Source: Clostridia bacterium (GTDB lineage Bacteria; Bacillota; Clostridia; Christensenellales; CAG-138). Taken from it: DNA of 64,000 bases. Made by a program: the position numbers and the translations under genes. Position 1 is the first letter of the stretch; each line of letters opens with the position of its first letter. Where the stretch lies: assembly GCA_017547885.1 (NCBI GenBank), contig JAFYOP010000004.1:445312-509311 (forward strand), in the 5' to 3' direction. The notes beneath the pieces were generated by a model. That model searched no databases. It saw only the letters and a list, made by a program, of their open reading frames with translations, and was not told the DNA's origin. This document shows, piece by piece, positions 41,409-50,467 of this stretch.

Positions 41409-41606
41409 ATGCCTAAAATCAAGACTCACAGGGGTGCGGCAAAGCGTTTCAGCCTCACCAAGTCTGGCAAGATTAAGAGAGCAAAGGCTTACAAGAGCCA
41501 CATCCTTACCAAGAAGACCACCAAGCGCGGCCGCAGACTGCGTCAGACCGGCTACATTGCCGAGTGCGAAGCCAAGAAGGTTCGCGAGCTGATACCTTAC
41601 AAGTAG
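41409..41606 (+). CDS. rpmI: ribosomal protein L35
   Basis: The 65-residue, strongly basic protein starts [23 protein letters not shown] and matches bL35 throughout. ATG follows CAGGAGG, 16 bases after infC, and rplT follows 13 bases later: the conserved infC-rpmI-rplT order. It is an assembly-stage component of the large ribosomal subunit. Confidence 0.98.
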   Translation: MPKIKTHRGAAKRFSLTKSGKIKRAKAYKSHILTKKTTKRGRRLRQTGYIAECEAKKVRELIPYK

Positions 41607-41619
41607 GAGGAAATTAATC

Positions 41620-41976
41620 ATGGCAAGAATTAAGAGAGCAGTTAATGCCGTTAAAAAACGCCGCAAGGTTTTCAAGCTTGCTAAGGGCTACTATGGCGCC
41701 AAGAGCAAGCAGTATCGTTCTGCTTCCCAGCAGGTAATGCGCTCCATGGCTTACGCCTATGTTGGCCGTAAGCTCAAGAAGCGTGAGTATCGCAAGCTGT
41801 GGATCGCCCGTATCAACGCCGGCGCCCGTATCTGCGGCACCACCTACAGCCGCATGATCGACGGCCTCAAGAAGGCTGGCGTAGATGTAAACCGCAAGGT
41901 TCTGGCTGACCTGGCAGTAAACGATATGGCCGCCTTCAAGAAGCTGGCTGATATCGCTGTTGAGGCCCGCGCATAA
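41620..41976 (+). CDS. rplT: ribosomal protein L20
   Basis: The 118-residue basic protein matches bL20 ([20 protein letters not shown], later [16 protein letters not shown]). It is needed early in large-subunit assembly and in Firmicutes also represses its own operon by binding the leader. ATG follows AGGAGG. A terminator follows. Confidence 0.98.
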   Translation: MARIKRAVNAVKKRRKVFKLAKGYYGAKSKQYRSASQQVMRSMAYAYVGRKLKKREYRKLWIARINAGARICGTTYSRMIDGLKKAGVDVNRKVLADLAVNDMAAFKKLADIAVEARA

Positions 41977-41991
41977 CTAACAGCATTTAAG

Positions 41992-42020
41992 GCGCAGTCG
42001 CAATATCCGGCTGCGCTCTT
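41992..42020 (+). terminator. intrinsic terminator of the ribosomal operon
   Basis: GCGCAGTCG and CGGCTGCGC form a 9-bp stem with one G-T pair, followed by CTTTTC. Confidence 0.75.
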
Positions 42021-42050
42021 TTCATTTAATTATCGTCGGAGGGATATACC

Positions 42051-42809
42051 ATGCTTATCCAGAGCACGCAGAACGATACCGTAAAGCGCATGCGCTCCCT
42101 TGCCGCCAAAAAAGGCAGACAGGAGACCGGCCTTCACTTTATTGAAGGGGAAAGGCTGGTGCGGGAGGCAATAGCCTCGGGCGCTGATATTGCCGAGCTC
42201 TTTATTGAGGAGGGCAGGGAGGCAGAGGACATAGCCTCTTCAGCGGCACGGGTTTATACCGTTACCCGCAGAGTGCTGGAGAGCATGACAGACACCGGTA
42301 CTCCACAGTGGATATGCGCTGCTGTGCGCACTCAGGATACCACCCCTCCCGAAAGCTATCCCGATGGCCTTATCGTGGCGCTGGACAGGGTGCAGGATCC
42401 CGGAAATTTGGGTACAATCCTTCGTACCGCCGACGCTATGGGGGCGGTTGGCCTGCTGCTGGGCAGCGGCTGTGCGGATCCCTTTGGCCCCAAGGTGCTG
42501 CGCTCCACAATGGGCAGCCTGTATCATATTCCACTCTGGCAGGGAGAGCTTGATCAGGAGCTTTCAAAGCTTAAGCAGGCGGGCTTTTCCCTTGTTTGCG
42601 GCCATCTGGAGGGAAATGAGACACTTCCCCCTGTGGGGGATAAATGCGTGCTGATAATTGGCAACGAGGGAAATGGGGTATCCGACCGGGTTGCGGATAT
42701 GTGCTGCAAGTACCGCCTGCCAATGTACGGCAGGGCGGAGAGCCTGAATGCATCTGTGGCGGCGGGGATACTCATGTATGAGCTTGCCCGTACCATGAGA
42801 GGACAATAA
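42051..42809 (+). CDS. SpoU/TrmH-family RNA 2'-O-methyltransferase
   Basis: The N-terminal substrate-binding part (HFIEGERLVREAI near residue 29) is followed by the knotted SPOUT domain with ALDRVQDPGNLGTILRTADA near 116, LIIGNEGNGVSD near 204 and LNASVAAGILMYE near 234. It is 252 residues, as usual for RlmB/TsnR-like rRNA methyltransferases, which often follow rplT in clostridia. ATG follows GGAGGGA. The modified nucleotide is not identifiable from sequence. Confidence 0.92.
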   Translation: MLIQSTQNDTVKRMRSLAAKKGRQETGLHFIEGERLVREAIASGADIAELFIEEGREAEDIASSAARVYTVTRRVLESMTDTGTPQWICAAVRTQDTTPPESYPDGLIVALDRVQDPGNLGTILRTADAMGAVGLLLGSGCADPFGPKVLRSTMGSLYHIPLWQGELDQELSKLKQAGFSLVCGHLEGNETLPPVGDKCVLIIGNEGNGVSDRVADMCCKYRLPMYGRAESLNASVAAGILMYELARTMRGQ

Positions 42810-42831
42810 AACAAATACTGCGGAGAAGCAT

Positions 42832-44055
42832 ATGAATAACGAAAAAACCTTTGCAAAGAATTACGCTGCCCTGCGTTGGGGCTACCTTGTGCTCTGCACC
42901 CTCCTGCTGCTGTTTCTGGGGCTTATTTATGCATGGTCTGTATTCCGTATACCCCTTGAAACAGAATTCGGCTGGACGCCCTCACAGGCCTCTCTGGTGT
43001 TTTCTGTAAGCATGATGCTGTTCTGCCTTGGCGGCCTTGCGTCCGGCATGCTGCAGAAAAAATTCAGCATCAGGATAACCGTAATCTGCAGCGCCCTGTG
43101 CATGCTGGCGGGCTTTTGCGCCGCTTCCATGGCAAAGGGACTGCTGGGCATCTGCTGCACATATAGCCTGCTGTGCGGTCTTGGTGTAGGCTTGGGCTAC
43201 AATTCCTGCCTCAGCGTGGTAATGTCCTGGTTCCCCGATAAAAAGGGACTGGTATCCGGCATAGCGCTAATGGGCTTTGGCTTTGGCGGCATGGTGTTCG
43301 GTACATTGAGCGCAAACCTTATAGGCTCCATTGGCTGGCGCAAAACCTTCCTGGTTTTCGGCTTTGTGTTCTTTGCGGTAATTCTTATAGGCGCCTTTAT
43401 CCTTAAGGTCGCTCCGTCCGAGTTTGCCGCGAAAATGGCAGCGGGCAGCAAGGCAAAGGCATCCCTCAGGGAAATGGAGTGGAAGCAGATGATCAAATGC
43501 CGTCAGTTCTGGCTGTATTTTGCATGGGCCATCATACTTTCTGCGGCAGGCCTTGCGGTAATGAATGAGGCCGCATCCTTCGCCCAGTGCTTTGTGGGAG
43601 AGAACCTTGCCCGTGCGGCTGCCCTTGCAGGTATGGTGTCCATAGCAAACGGTGTGGGCCGCATAATATTCGGCCAGCTGTTTGACAGGATAGGCTACCG
43701 CAAAACAATGCTGGGCGTGTGCGGCATGTTTATCTGCGCATCCGCAGCTCTGCTCCTTGCCAACAGTACCATGAGCATCCCTGTGCTGGCGGCGGGCTTT
43801 ATTCTGCTTGGCCTTGCCTATGGCGGAGTTACCCCCACAAATTCGGCGTACGCTTCTTATTTCTTCGGCACTAAGAACTACGCTTTTAACTTCAGCCTTG
43901 TAAATCTTAACCTTATTATTGCCTCATATCTTGGGCCTGCCTGTGGCAGCCTCTCATATGCGGGCACATTCCTCGTAATACTTGCCTTTGGTGTAATGGG
44001 TGTATTCATAAGCCTTGCCATAAGGGAATATAAGGAAACCGCTGTACAGGCGTAA
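42832..44055 (+). CDS. MFS transporter, OxlT/OFA-like
   Basis: Twelve membrane helices in 407 residues; RWGYLVLCTLLLLFLGLIYAWSVF at the start and GLGVGLGYNSCLS near residue 115 are typical of the oxalate/formate antiporter branch. It is of the same branch as the carrier at 2020 but only distantly alike, so not a recent duplicate. ATG follows CGGAGAAGC, 22 bases after the methyltransferase gene. Substrate unknown. Confidence 0.88.
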   Translation: MNNEKTFAKNYAALRWGYLVLCTLLLLFLGLIYAWSVFRIPLETEFGWTPSQASLVFSVSMMLFCLGGLASGMLQKKFSIRITVICSALCMLAGFCAASMAKGLLGICCTYSLLCGLGVGLGYNSCLSVVMSWFPDKKGLVSGIALMGFGFGGMVFGTLSANLIGSIGWRKTFLVFGFVFFAVILIGAFILKVAPSEFAAKMAAGSKAKASLREMEWKQMIKCRQFWLYFAWAIILSAAGLAVMNEAASFAQCFVGENLARAAALAGMVSIANGVGRIIFGQLFDRIGYRKTMLGVCGMFICASAALLLANSTMSIPVLAAGFILLGLAYGGVTPTNSAYASYFFGTKNYAFNFSLVNLNLIIASYLGPACGSLSYAGTFLVILAFGVMGVFISLAIREYKETAVQA

Positions 44056-44067
44056 ATATGCATATTT

Positions 44068-44097
44068 AAAGGCGCGGCAATATTGCCGCGCCTTTTT
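44068..44097. terminator. bidirectional intrinsic terminator
   Basis: AAAGGCGCGGCAAT and ATTGCCGCGCCTTT form a 14-bp near-perfect palindrome with T on the plus strand, between convergent genes. Confidence 0.88.
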
Positions 44098-44104
44098 GTG
44101 TGCT

Positions 44105-45550
44105 TTATAAACTATCACCAAAGTCCCTGCGGAACGCAGCCGCAAGCTGTTCCTGCCAGTCGCTGTCCGCCTCCAGCTTACCGAAGAAAAAGCGGAGTGT
44201 TCCGGGTTCTTCCACCCAGCGAAGGCCGCCGATAAGGTGGCGGTTTTTAAACAACCACTCAATGCGGTCAACGGCGTACATGACCTGAGACAGGGTAAAT
44301 ACCCTGCGGGGCATGGCAAGGCGTACCAGCTCCATGGCTGCCATGGGTTCTGTGCCGTCTGGCTCACGCTGTTCCGAGAGGGTGCCGCGCTCCATGCCGC
44401 GGATGCCGCCTGCGATGTATATTGCTGCCGCAAGGGCGCCGGCAGGGTACTGATTGCCCTGAAGATGGGGAAGGAACTCGCGGGCGTTCAGATGGCAGCC
44501 AAGGCCGCCTGCGGGCGTTACAACCGGTATACCGCGCTTGATGAGTTCATCCGTCATAAACCGGATAAACTGAGGGCCTTGGCTGATGATATCCTCATCC
44601 ATAGTTTCATCAAGACCAACGGTGATGGCTTCCATTTCACGGACGCTCATGCCGCCGTAGGTGAGGAAACCCTCAAACATGGGCACAAGTTCCATCATGC
44701 GGTCATTCAGTGCCTTGTCGCGCACACAGATGCCGCCGCCCCGGGCAAAGCCAAGCTTTCTGGCGGAAAAGTATACGATGTCAAAGCAGTCCGCAAGGGC
44801 ACGGGCGATCTCGCGGATGGACATATGGGCGCAGGCTGCCTCGCGTGTCTTTATGAAGTGGAGATTGTCCTGAAGGAGACTTGCGTCCAGTACGGTCAGG
44901 ATGCCGTTATCGTGTGCAAGCTTTGTGGCGACGCGGCAGTTTTCCAGGGAGAAGGGCTGACCGCCGATAAGGTTGGTGCCAGCCTCAAGGCGCAGGAATG
45001 CCATGTGGCCTTTATTGCGCTGTATGCATGACTGGAGCTTATCAAGGTCCATATTGCCCTTGAAAAGGCAGGAGCTTTGGGTATTGATGCCCTCGTCGCT
45101 TACCAGCTCCTCAACTGTGCCGCCGCATTGGGTGATGTGGGCCTTTGTGGTGGTAAAGTGGAAGTTCATTGCCACCACATCGCCGGGTTTTACAAAGGTT
45201 TTTGCAATGATGTGCTCTGCGGCTCTGCCCTGATGGGCGGGCAGGAAGAATTCCATGCCAAATATTTCCTTAAGCTTTGCATGGAGACGGTTGAATGTCT
45301 CACTTCCGGCGTATGCGTCGTCTGCTACCATCATGGCGGCAAGCTGATTGTCGCTCATGGCGTTTACGCCGCTGTCGGTAAGCATATCCATGAATACGTC
45401 ACGGTTCTGAAGCAGGAATGTATTGCAGCCGGCCTGCTTTATGGCAACGAGGCGCTGCTCCACCGGGGGAAGGTTAAGCTTCTGTACAATGCGTACTTTG
45501 TGCATTTCGAGGGGGATGTTTTCGCCGCTGAAGAATTTTACCTTGGTCAT
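44105..45550 (-). CDS. beta-eliminating lyase, tyrosine phenol-lyase/tryptophanase family (divergent)
   Basis: A 481-residue PLP enzyme. Family blocks are clear: KQAGCNTFLLQNRDVFMDML, LTDSGVNAMSD, HQGRAAEH, FHFTTTKAHI, ELVRLAMPRRVFT. The PLP lysine is in YFSARKLG near residue 258. As I recall, the family usually has DATRC and SxKKD; here they read DASLL and SARKL, so the Arg after Asp-Ala-Thr and the first Lys are changed. Substrate may therefore not be tyrosine or tryptophan. It has a T-box riboswitch and its own promoter. ATG follows GGAGG. Confidence 0.88.
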   Translation of the reverse strand: MTKVKFFSGENIPLEMHKVRIVQKLNLPPVEQRLVAIKQAGCNTFLLQNRDVFMDMLTDSGVNAMSDNQLAAMMVADDAYAGSETFNRLHAKLKEIFGMEFFLPAHQGRAAEHIIAKTFVKPGDVVAMNFHFTTTKAHITQCGGTVEELVSDEGINTQSSCLFKGNMDLDKLQSCIQRNKGHMAFLRLEAGTNLIGGQPFSLENCRVATKLAHDNGILTVLDASLLQDNLHFIKTREAACAHMSIREIARALADCFDIVYFSARKLGFARGGGICVRDKALNDRMMELVPMFEGFLTYGGMSVREMEAITVGLDETMDEDIISQGPQFIRFMTDELIKRGIPVVTPAGGLGCHLNAREFLPHLQGNQYPAGALAAAIYIAGGIRGMERGTLSEQREPDGTEPMAAMELVRLAMPRRVFTLSQVMYAVDRIEWLFKNRHLIGGLRWVEEPGTLRFFFGKLEADSDWQEQLAAAFRRDFGDSL

Positions 45551-45630
45551 TTTGAGCCTCCTAAAAATAAATAATTGATTTTCGGAGGTATCCTTTGGCG
45601 GCGATACCGGCCGATAAAATTATCGGGAAC

Positions 45631-45959
45631 AAAAAAGCCCGTCCCCTGACATGCAGAGGACGAGCGCCAAATCCCGTGTTACCACCTCAATTTATCCGGT
45701 TCTCGCGATACCGGACCTTTTCGAGTACCCTATGCGGACACAGCCGCCCTATACTCTATCACTGTAACGGGTGAATCCCGTCCCCGCCTACCGGTTGCCT
45801 TTCGGGGGGAGGCTGATGGCGTGTATTCCCAAGCGGCGGCCTGTTGACTTGCACCAACCGTCAACTCTCTGTAGGCTCCGTTCATGGTACTATTTCGCCG
45901 TCACGGCCTTTTCAATACCAATTGCGTTGAATTATATATTATGTGAATCGCATTGTCAA
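45631..45959 (-). ncRNA. T-box riboswitch (probable Tyr specifier) with promoter
   Basis: On the minus strand, TTGACA (45959-45954) and TATAAT (45936-45931) are 17 bases apart. Stem I has the distal AGAGAG...GGTTGGTGCAA signature and a specifier loop reading GAATACA between UGGG and CGCC; the codon is most simply UAC (45825-45823). The T-box core AGGTGGTAACACGGGAT (45687-45671) has UGGU, fitting a tRNA with discriminator A such as tRNA-Tyr. A terminator with six T follows (45665-45631). Uncharged tRNA should allow read-through into the lyase gene. Confidence 0.9.
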
Positions 45960-46076
45960 GCGCATAAATAATTTTATTTTTGATGCATCATGGATTAATT
46001 ATGCAAATATCCAGCAAAACAGCTGAATATTTAATATTGGGATATTGTGAAAATGGTCTGTCTCCCAATACATTCA

Positions 46077-46105
46077 TTGCCTGACATGGGGGCTGATGAT
46101 ATAAT
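46077..46105 (+). promoter_or_regulatory. sigma-A promoter of the alcohol dehydrogenase gene
   Basis: TTGCCT (46077-46082) and TATAAT (46100-46105) are 17 bases apart, about 70 bases before the start codon. Confidence 0.68.
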
Positions 46106-46174
46106 AAATATATAATATTTGATAAATGCCGGGTCGGCACAATAAATATCTATCCGCAAGAGGAGCTTATCTTT

Positions 46175-47344
46175 ATGAAAAACAATACCAATCTCAGCGC
46201 ACCCTTCAGCTTTATACTGCCCACCAGAATAGAATACGGCACCGGATGCCTTGCAAAGCTGCCGGATATACTCAAAGAAGCGGGAGTAAAGCGGCCCTTG
46301 CTGGTAACGGATAAGGGCATAAAGGCCGCTGGCATAGTGGACAAGGTAACAGCCTGTCTGGATGGGGCGGATGTCACATATCTTGTGTTTGACAATATTG
46401 AGCCCAATCCCAAGGATTATAACGTGGAAGAGGGCGCAGCGGTGGCTCGAGAATTCGGCGCGGATTCCATAATAGCCGTGGGCGGAGGCAGCCCCATAGA
46501 CTGCAGCAAGTCCATAGGCGTTCTGCTTGCTCACGATGCCGATAAGATAAAGCCCTACGAAGGCAAAACCGGCGTAAAGAAGGCTATACCGCCGCTGTTT
46601 ACAGTACCCACCACATCCGGCACAGGCAGCGAGCTGACCTTCTCTTCCGTTATTACCGACACTGCCAATCAGTACAAGATGACGGTAAAGAGCCCCCTTA
46701 TTGCCGCCAGCGTTGCCCTGTGCGATCCTGAGCTTACGGTATCAGTGCCTGCAAGTGTTACCGCTGCCACCGGCGTGGATGCCCTCACCCATGCCATAGA
46801 GGCGTATACCGCAAACTGCTCCGAGCCCTTCAGCGATGCGGCCGCCCTCTATGCTATAGAGCTTATTTACAACAATCTGGAAACTGCTGTAAATGACGGC
46901 GCCAACATAGGCGCAAGGGAAGCCATGCTTATGGGCAGTATGCTGGCAGGCGTGGCCTTCAGCCATTCCGACGTTGCCTCTGTGCATTGCATCGCAGAGA
47001 CCCTTGGCGGCATATATGATCTGCCCCACGGCCTGTGCAATGCCATTTTCCTGCCCCACATGATGGAATACAATTCCTGCTGCTGTCAGGATAAGTACGC
47101 CCGCGTGGCAAGGGCAATGGGCCTTGAGTTTGCCACGGAGGAAGAAGGTGCCGCAAAGGCAGTTGCCGCCGTGCAGCAGCTGTGTCTGGATGTGGATCTG
47201 CCTGAGTTCAAGTCTCTTAACGTGCCGGAAGAAAGCTTCCAAAGGATTGCCGAAATATCCGCAAGGAATATTTCCACCGAAAGCAACCCCAGACCCATGG
47301 CTGTTGAGGATTATGTGGCAGTATTGAAAAAAGCAAATCAATAG
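46175..47344 (+). CDS. iron-containing alcohol dehydrogenase
   Basis: The 389-residue class III dehydrogenase has the NAD(P) motif AVGGGSPIDCSKSIG near residue 100, TVPTTSGTGSE near 148, and metal ligands Asp/His in GVDALTHAIEAY near 202 and HCIAETLGG...DLPHGLCNAIFLPH near 275. It interconverts an alcohol and aldehyde, probably a short-chain primary alcohol or 1,3-propanediol-like substrate. ATG follows AAGAGGAGC. It stands alone between its promoter and a terminator. Confidence 0.93.
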   Translation: MKNNTNLSAPFSFILPTRIEYGTGCLAKLPDILKEAGVKRPLLVTDKGIKAAGIVDKVTACLDGADVTYLVFDNIEPNPKDYNVEEGAAVAREFGADSIIAVGGGSPIDCSKSIGVLLAHDADKIKPYEGKTGVKKAIPPLFTVPTTSGTGSELTFSSVITDTANQYKMTVKSPLIAASVALCDPELTVSVPASVTAATGVDALTHAIEAYTANCSEPFSDAAALYAIELIYNNLETAVNDGANIGAREAMLMGSMLAGVAFSHSDVASVHCIAETLGGIYDLPHGLCNAIFLPHMMEYNSCCCQDKYARVARAMGLEFATEEEGAAKAVAAVQQLCLDVDLPEFKSLNVPEESFQRIAEISARNISTESNPRPMAVEDYVAVLKKANQ

Positions 47345-47385
47345 CACGACCGGAACACATTTAAAAATATAAATATGAATACACT

Positions 47386-47416
47386 AAAAATCCCCCCTGC
47401 GCAGGGGGGATTTTTA
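47386..47416. terminator. bidirectional intrinsic terminator
   Basis: AAATCCCCCCTGC and GCAGGGGGGATTT form a 13-bp perfect stem flanked by A and T runs, between convergent genes. Confidence 0.9.
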
Positions 47417-47429
47417 GTGGTTGTTAGCT

Positions 47430-48332
47430 TTAGCCTATACTGCGGAGCATGGATGCATACGCATCGGATATTTCCAGCATAGAATGTTTCATGGCAGAGG
47501 AAAACTCCGTTGTGTCGGTATAGCCGGTTTCCGTAAGTGCGCTGAGAGAGGCGGTGCATTTATCACAGCACTGCACAAGGGCTGAAAGGGCAGGGGATGC
47601 GTCCTGATATTTGTAAAGCTCCTGACATGCGGAGGAAAGATTAGCCTGTATTTCCTTTACCAGTGCCGCCCCTTCTGAAGGGCTCATGGATTTTTCGTCA
47701 AACTCTATGCATGCGGCACAAAGGGCGGTTTGAGCGTCGTTTAGGGCGTAAAAGCTTTGCTTTATGTTTTGTATTTCGTCTTTTCCAGCAGTAATGCTGA
47801 AGGTGACAGCAGGGGCAGAAATATCGTATACCGCGCAGTCTGACCCTTCGCTGATAAGCCGCTCCTTTACGGTGCGGGCCTCGGTTTCTGTGCCATAGCC
47901 TGAGGCTAGCACACGATACATGCCCTGATCATCATACACATACCCGCCTGCGCCTCGTTCCTTAAGGCTGGCGGAAAGGGCGGAGGCGTTCTCCTCGGAT
48001 GAAAATACGCCCATCTGCAGGGCAAAGCAGCTTATGGCAGGCAGTTCAACCTTTTCGTTTACGGAGGATATGCCGCCGTTTAGGCTGACCTCAAGGGATT
48101 CTTCATTGGCAGAACTCTCCTGTTCCAGCCTATCCAAACCATCGGTATTAAAAACAGGCAGCTCGGACAGGGCGCTGAAGGCGGGAGCCATAACCTCCTC
48201 AGCCAGCCACTTGCCTGCGGCGGATGCGGTAAACAGGTATATGATAAGCCCCACCATAACAAGTGCGCCAAGGGCTTTGCCTGCGCCGGAAGAATTTCTG
48301 CGCCTGCGTTTTCTCCGTCTTGCGTATTCCAT
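47430..48332 (-). CDS. SPOR-domain membrane protein
   Basis: A very basic N-terminus (about ten Arg/Lys) precedes one membrane helix at residues 19-38, placing the rest outside. Residues about 95-170 form a SPOR domain (CFALQMGVFSSEENASAL...YRVLASGYGTETEA), which binds denuded septal glycan strands. A helical C-terminal region of about 125 residues with several Cys is unassigned. ATG at 48332 follows AAAGGAG. A role at the septum or in sporulation is likely from the domain. Confidence 0.85.
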   Translation of the reverse strand: MEYARRRKRRRRNSSGAGKALGALVMVGLIIYLFTASAAGKWLAEEVMAPAFSALSELPVFNTDGLDRLEQESSANEESLEVSLNGGISSVNEKVELPAISCFALQMGVFSSEENASALSASLKERGAGGYVYDDQGMYRVLASGYGTETEARTVKERLISEGSDCAVYDISAPAVTFSITAGKDEIQNIKQSFYALNDAQTALCAACIEFDEKSMSPSEGAALVKEIQANLSSACQELYKYQDASPALSALVQCCDKCTASLSALTETGYTDTTEFSSAMKHSMLEISDAYASMLRSIG

Positions 48333-48453
48333 TGCAATATCTCCTTTGTGGTATGGTATATGGATATTCAGCAAAGGGGTTGTACAGAACAGGCGCGTGG
48401 AATCATAGGGGAGAAAGTGATATAATTGCTGTAATCTCATCAGGGGAGGTGAC

Positions 48454-49291
48454 GTGGTGAAAAGCAGGATAAAACTGATATCTGCAGGCATGGTGCTGGC
48501 TGTGCTGCTGTGCATATGGATAGCCCACGGCAACCAAAACATAGGCCTTACTGCCTATGAGGCGGAAGTAACAGGACTTCCATTATCCTTCGAGGGGCTA
48601 AAGGTCGTTCAGCTGTCCGACCTGCACAATGTTACCTTTAAGGATGATAATAAAAAGCTGATTTCCATTATTGCCGATGCTGAACCCGATATGATATTCA
48701 TCACGGGGGATATGCTGGACTCCAGAAAAACCAATATGGAAGCGGCGCTGGATATCGCACAGCAGGCTGTGACCATTGCTCCAACGTATTACGTGCCCGG
48801 AAATCATGAATCCCGAATAAAAGAGTATGCTGAGTTTGAGAGCCGCCTTGTAAAAACCGGGATAACAGTGCTGAGAAACAGCGCCGTATCCGTTGAAAAA
48901 GATGGGGAGGCAATAACCATAGCAGGGGTGGACGACCTTGATTTTCTGGATGCTGAGGATGCTGAAGCGGCGATGAGCGCAATGCTGAATCGACTTAACA
49001 TAGAGGGATGTGCACTGCTGCTTTCACACAGACCCGAGCTGTTTGATGTATATGCCGATAAGGGCATAGAACTTACCTTTTCCGGCCATACCCATGGCGG
49101 TCAGATACGGCTGCCTTTTTTAGGGGGGGCTGTATGCGCCGGGGCTGGGCTTTTTCCCGGAATATGACGGGGGACTGTATCATAAGGGCAGCAGTACAAT
49201 GGTAGTGAGCAGAGGCATAGGCAACAGCCTTTTTCCATTCAGGGTGAATAATGATCCTGAGGTGGTGCTGGCTATTCTCAGATGTAAATAA
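48454..49291 (+). pseudogene. metallophosphoesterase interrupted by a frameshift in a G7 run
   Basis: The first frame encodes an N-terminal membrane anchor and calcineurin-type motifs LSDLHN near residue 51, GDMLD near 88, GNHES near 117 and GHTHGGQI near 209, then runs into AVCAGAG and a stop at 49167. The missing family C-terminus (LYAPGLGFF...MVVSRGIGNS...VNNDPEVV) continues in the next frame to a stop at 49291. The switch point is the run of seven G at 49123-49129; six G would restore one frame. It may be a sequencing error, phase variation or a real loss. GTG start after GGGAGG. Confidence 0.85.
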
Positions 49292-49294
49292 AAC

Positions 49295-49323
49295 AAAGGC
49301 ACATGATTTCTCATGTGCCTTTT
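49295..49323 (+). terminator. intrinsic terminator
   Basis: AAAGGCACATGA and TCATGTGCCTTT form a 12-bp stem ending both the phosphoesterase and, in reverse, the rnpB region. Confidence 0.82.
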
Positions 49324-49330
49324 AAAAATT

Positions 49331-49690
49331 TGTGCGAGCAAGCCGTAAGCCGAGTTCTGTCCGGGACTTTCGTCCTTGGGTGACCATCTATCTAGGCCTG
49401 TCGTTGCCGGCAGGCTCGTGCGATTATCAAGAGCGTGACGGGCCGCCATTAAATGCTCTCATTCCAATCTTGCACCGGGTGGGGTTTACATGGCGGACAA
49501 GTCGCCAGGCCGCCGGTGAGCTCTTACCTCGCCTTTCCATCCTTACCGCAGTAAACTGCGGCGGTATATTTCTGTTGCACTTTCCCTGGAGTCGCCTCCG
49601 CCGGACGTTATCCGGCACCCTGCCCTATGGAGCTCGGACTTTCCTCATACGGTCAAAGCCGCATGCGGTCACCTGTCTTACTCGCAAATT
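49331..49690 (-). ncRNA. rnpB: RNase P RNA, class A
   Basis: On the minus strand, the conserved 5' element GAGGAAAGTCCGAGCTCC, the GCAGGGTGCCGGATAACGT stretch, AAAGTGCAACAGAAA, and the 3' elements with GATAGATGGTCACC and ACAGAACTCGGCTTA are in the correct order over about 360 bases. This RNA is the catalytic part of the enzyme that matures tRNA 5' ends. Exact ends are approximate. It lies just behind a zinc-ribbon coiled-coil gene, an order seen in other Gram-positives. Confidence 0.95.
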
Positions 49691-49713
49691 TTGTATGCGG
49701 TTGTAAATGTGCG

Positions 49714-50433
49714 CTATTGCTTATTGTAAAGTATCCTGCCGCAGTTTTCACATTCTACCACACCTGTGCCGGATTCCACCTTTTTTACTATTGAGGTGGG
49801 AAGTGACATGCGGCATCCGCTGCACTGGTTGTTTTCCACCGTGGCTATGGGGTTGGCATAGTTGGAGCGGATTGCTGTATAACGTTTAAGCAGTGCCGGG
49901 TCAATGCCCGCTTTCAGCTTATCCGCCGCGGCAACGGCCTGCTCCCTTTCGGGGGCTGCCTGAGCTTTTTCTTCTTCGCAGGCGGCACGTACCGCGTCGT
50001 ATTCCTTCTTGGCCTTGCCTGCCTTTGCATAGGTTTCTTTATAGTCTGCGCTGGCCTTCTCAAGGAAGGTGATAGCGTCGGTGATGTCCTTGCGGGCGGA
50101 GGTTATCTGATCCATAAGGCCTTCCATGGACTTGCGGGCCTCGGTCATTTCGGCTGCGGTGCATTCTTCGTCCTTTTCCATGGTGGAGAACTCGGAAAGC
50201 TCCAGCTCAAGCCTGCGCTCAAGATCCTGACAAAGGGCGGTGAGCCTGGTGAGGGCGGCACCCTTTGCTTCGATATTCTTAGTGAGGGTGGCTGCCTGTG
50301 CCTGCTGCTCGGTAAGGAAGGAATGGAGCTTGTTGAGGCGGGCACGGTTGGGGGTGGACTTGAGGCGGTTGTCTATCTTTGCAACTGCCTGCTGAGCCTG
50401 GTCATACAGCCAGAGATCATCTATCTTGGTCAT
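49714..50433 (-). CDS. coiled-coil protein with C4 zinc ribbon (DUF164)
   Basis: A long helical hairpin (residues 1-180) with heptad patterns is followed by CSGCRMSLP and CENCGRILY, the four-Cys ribbon at the end of the protein. DUF164 proteins are widespread; chlamydial and other members bind nucleic acid or secretion components, but no common role is settled. ATG follows AGGAGG. It is followed by rnpB and preceded by nif3-like and trmK genes, a conserved clostridial neighbourhood. Confidence 0.9.
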   Translation of the reverse strand: MTKIDDLWLYDQAQQAVAKIDNRLKSTPNRARLNKLHSFLTEQQAQAATLTKNIEAKGAALTRLTALCQDLERRLELELSEFSTMEKDEECTAAEMTEARKSMEGLMDQITSARKDITDAITFLEKASADYKETYAKAGKAKKEYDAVRAACEEEKAQAAPEREQAVAAADKLKAGIDPALLKRYTAIRSNYANPIATVENNQCSGCRMSLPTSIVKKVESGTGVVECENCGRILYNKQ

Positions 50434-50467
50434 GGGATTACCTCCTGTAGTGATAGCCCGGGGCCTG

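Noticed and set aside
49332-49706. A 124-codon plus-strand frame over the RNase P RNA
   Set aside because: The region is rnpB on the minus strand; the frame is chance in a structured RNA.
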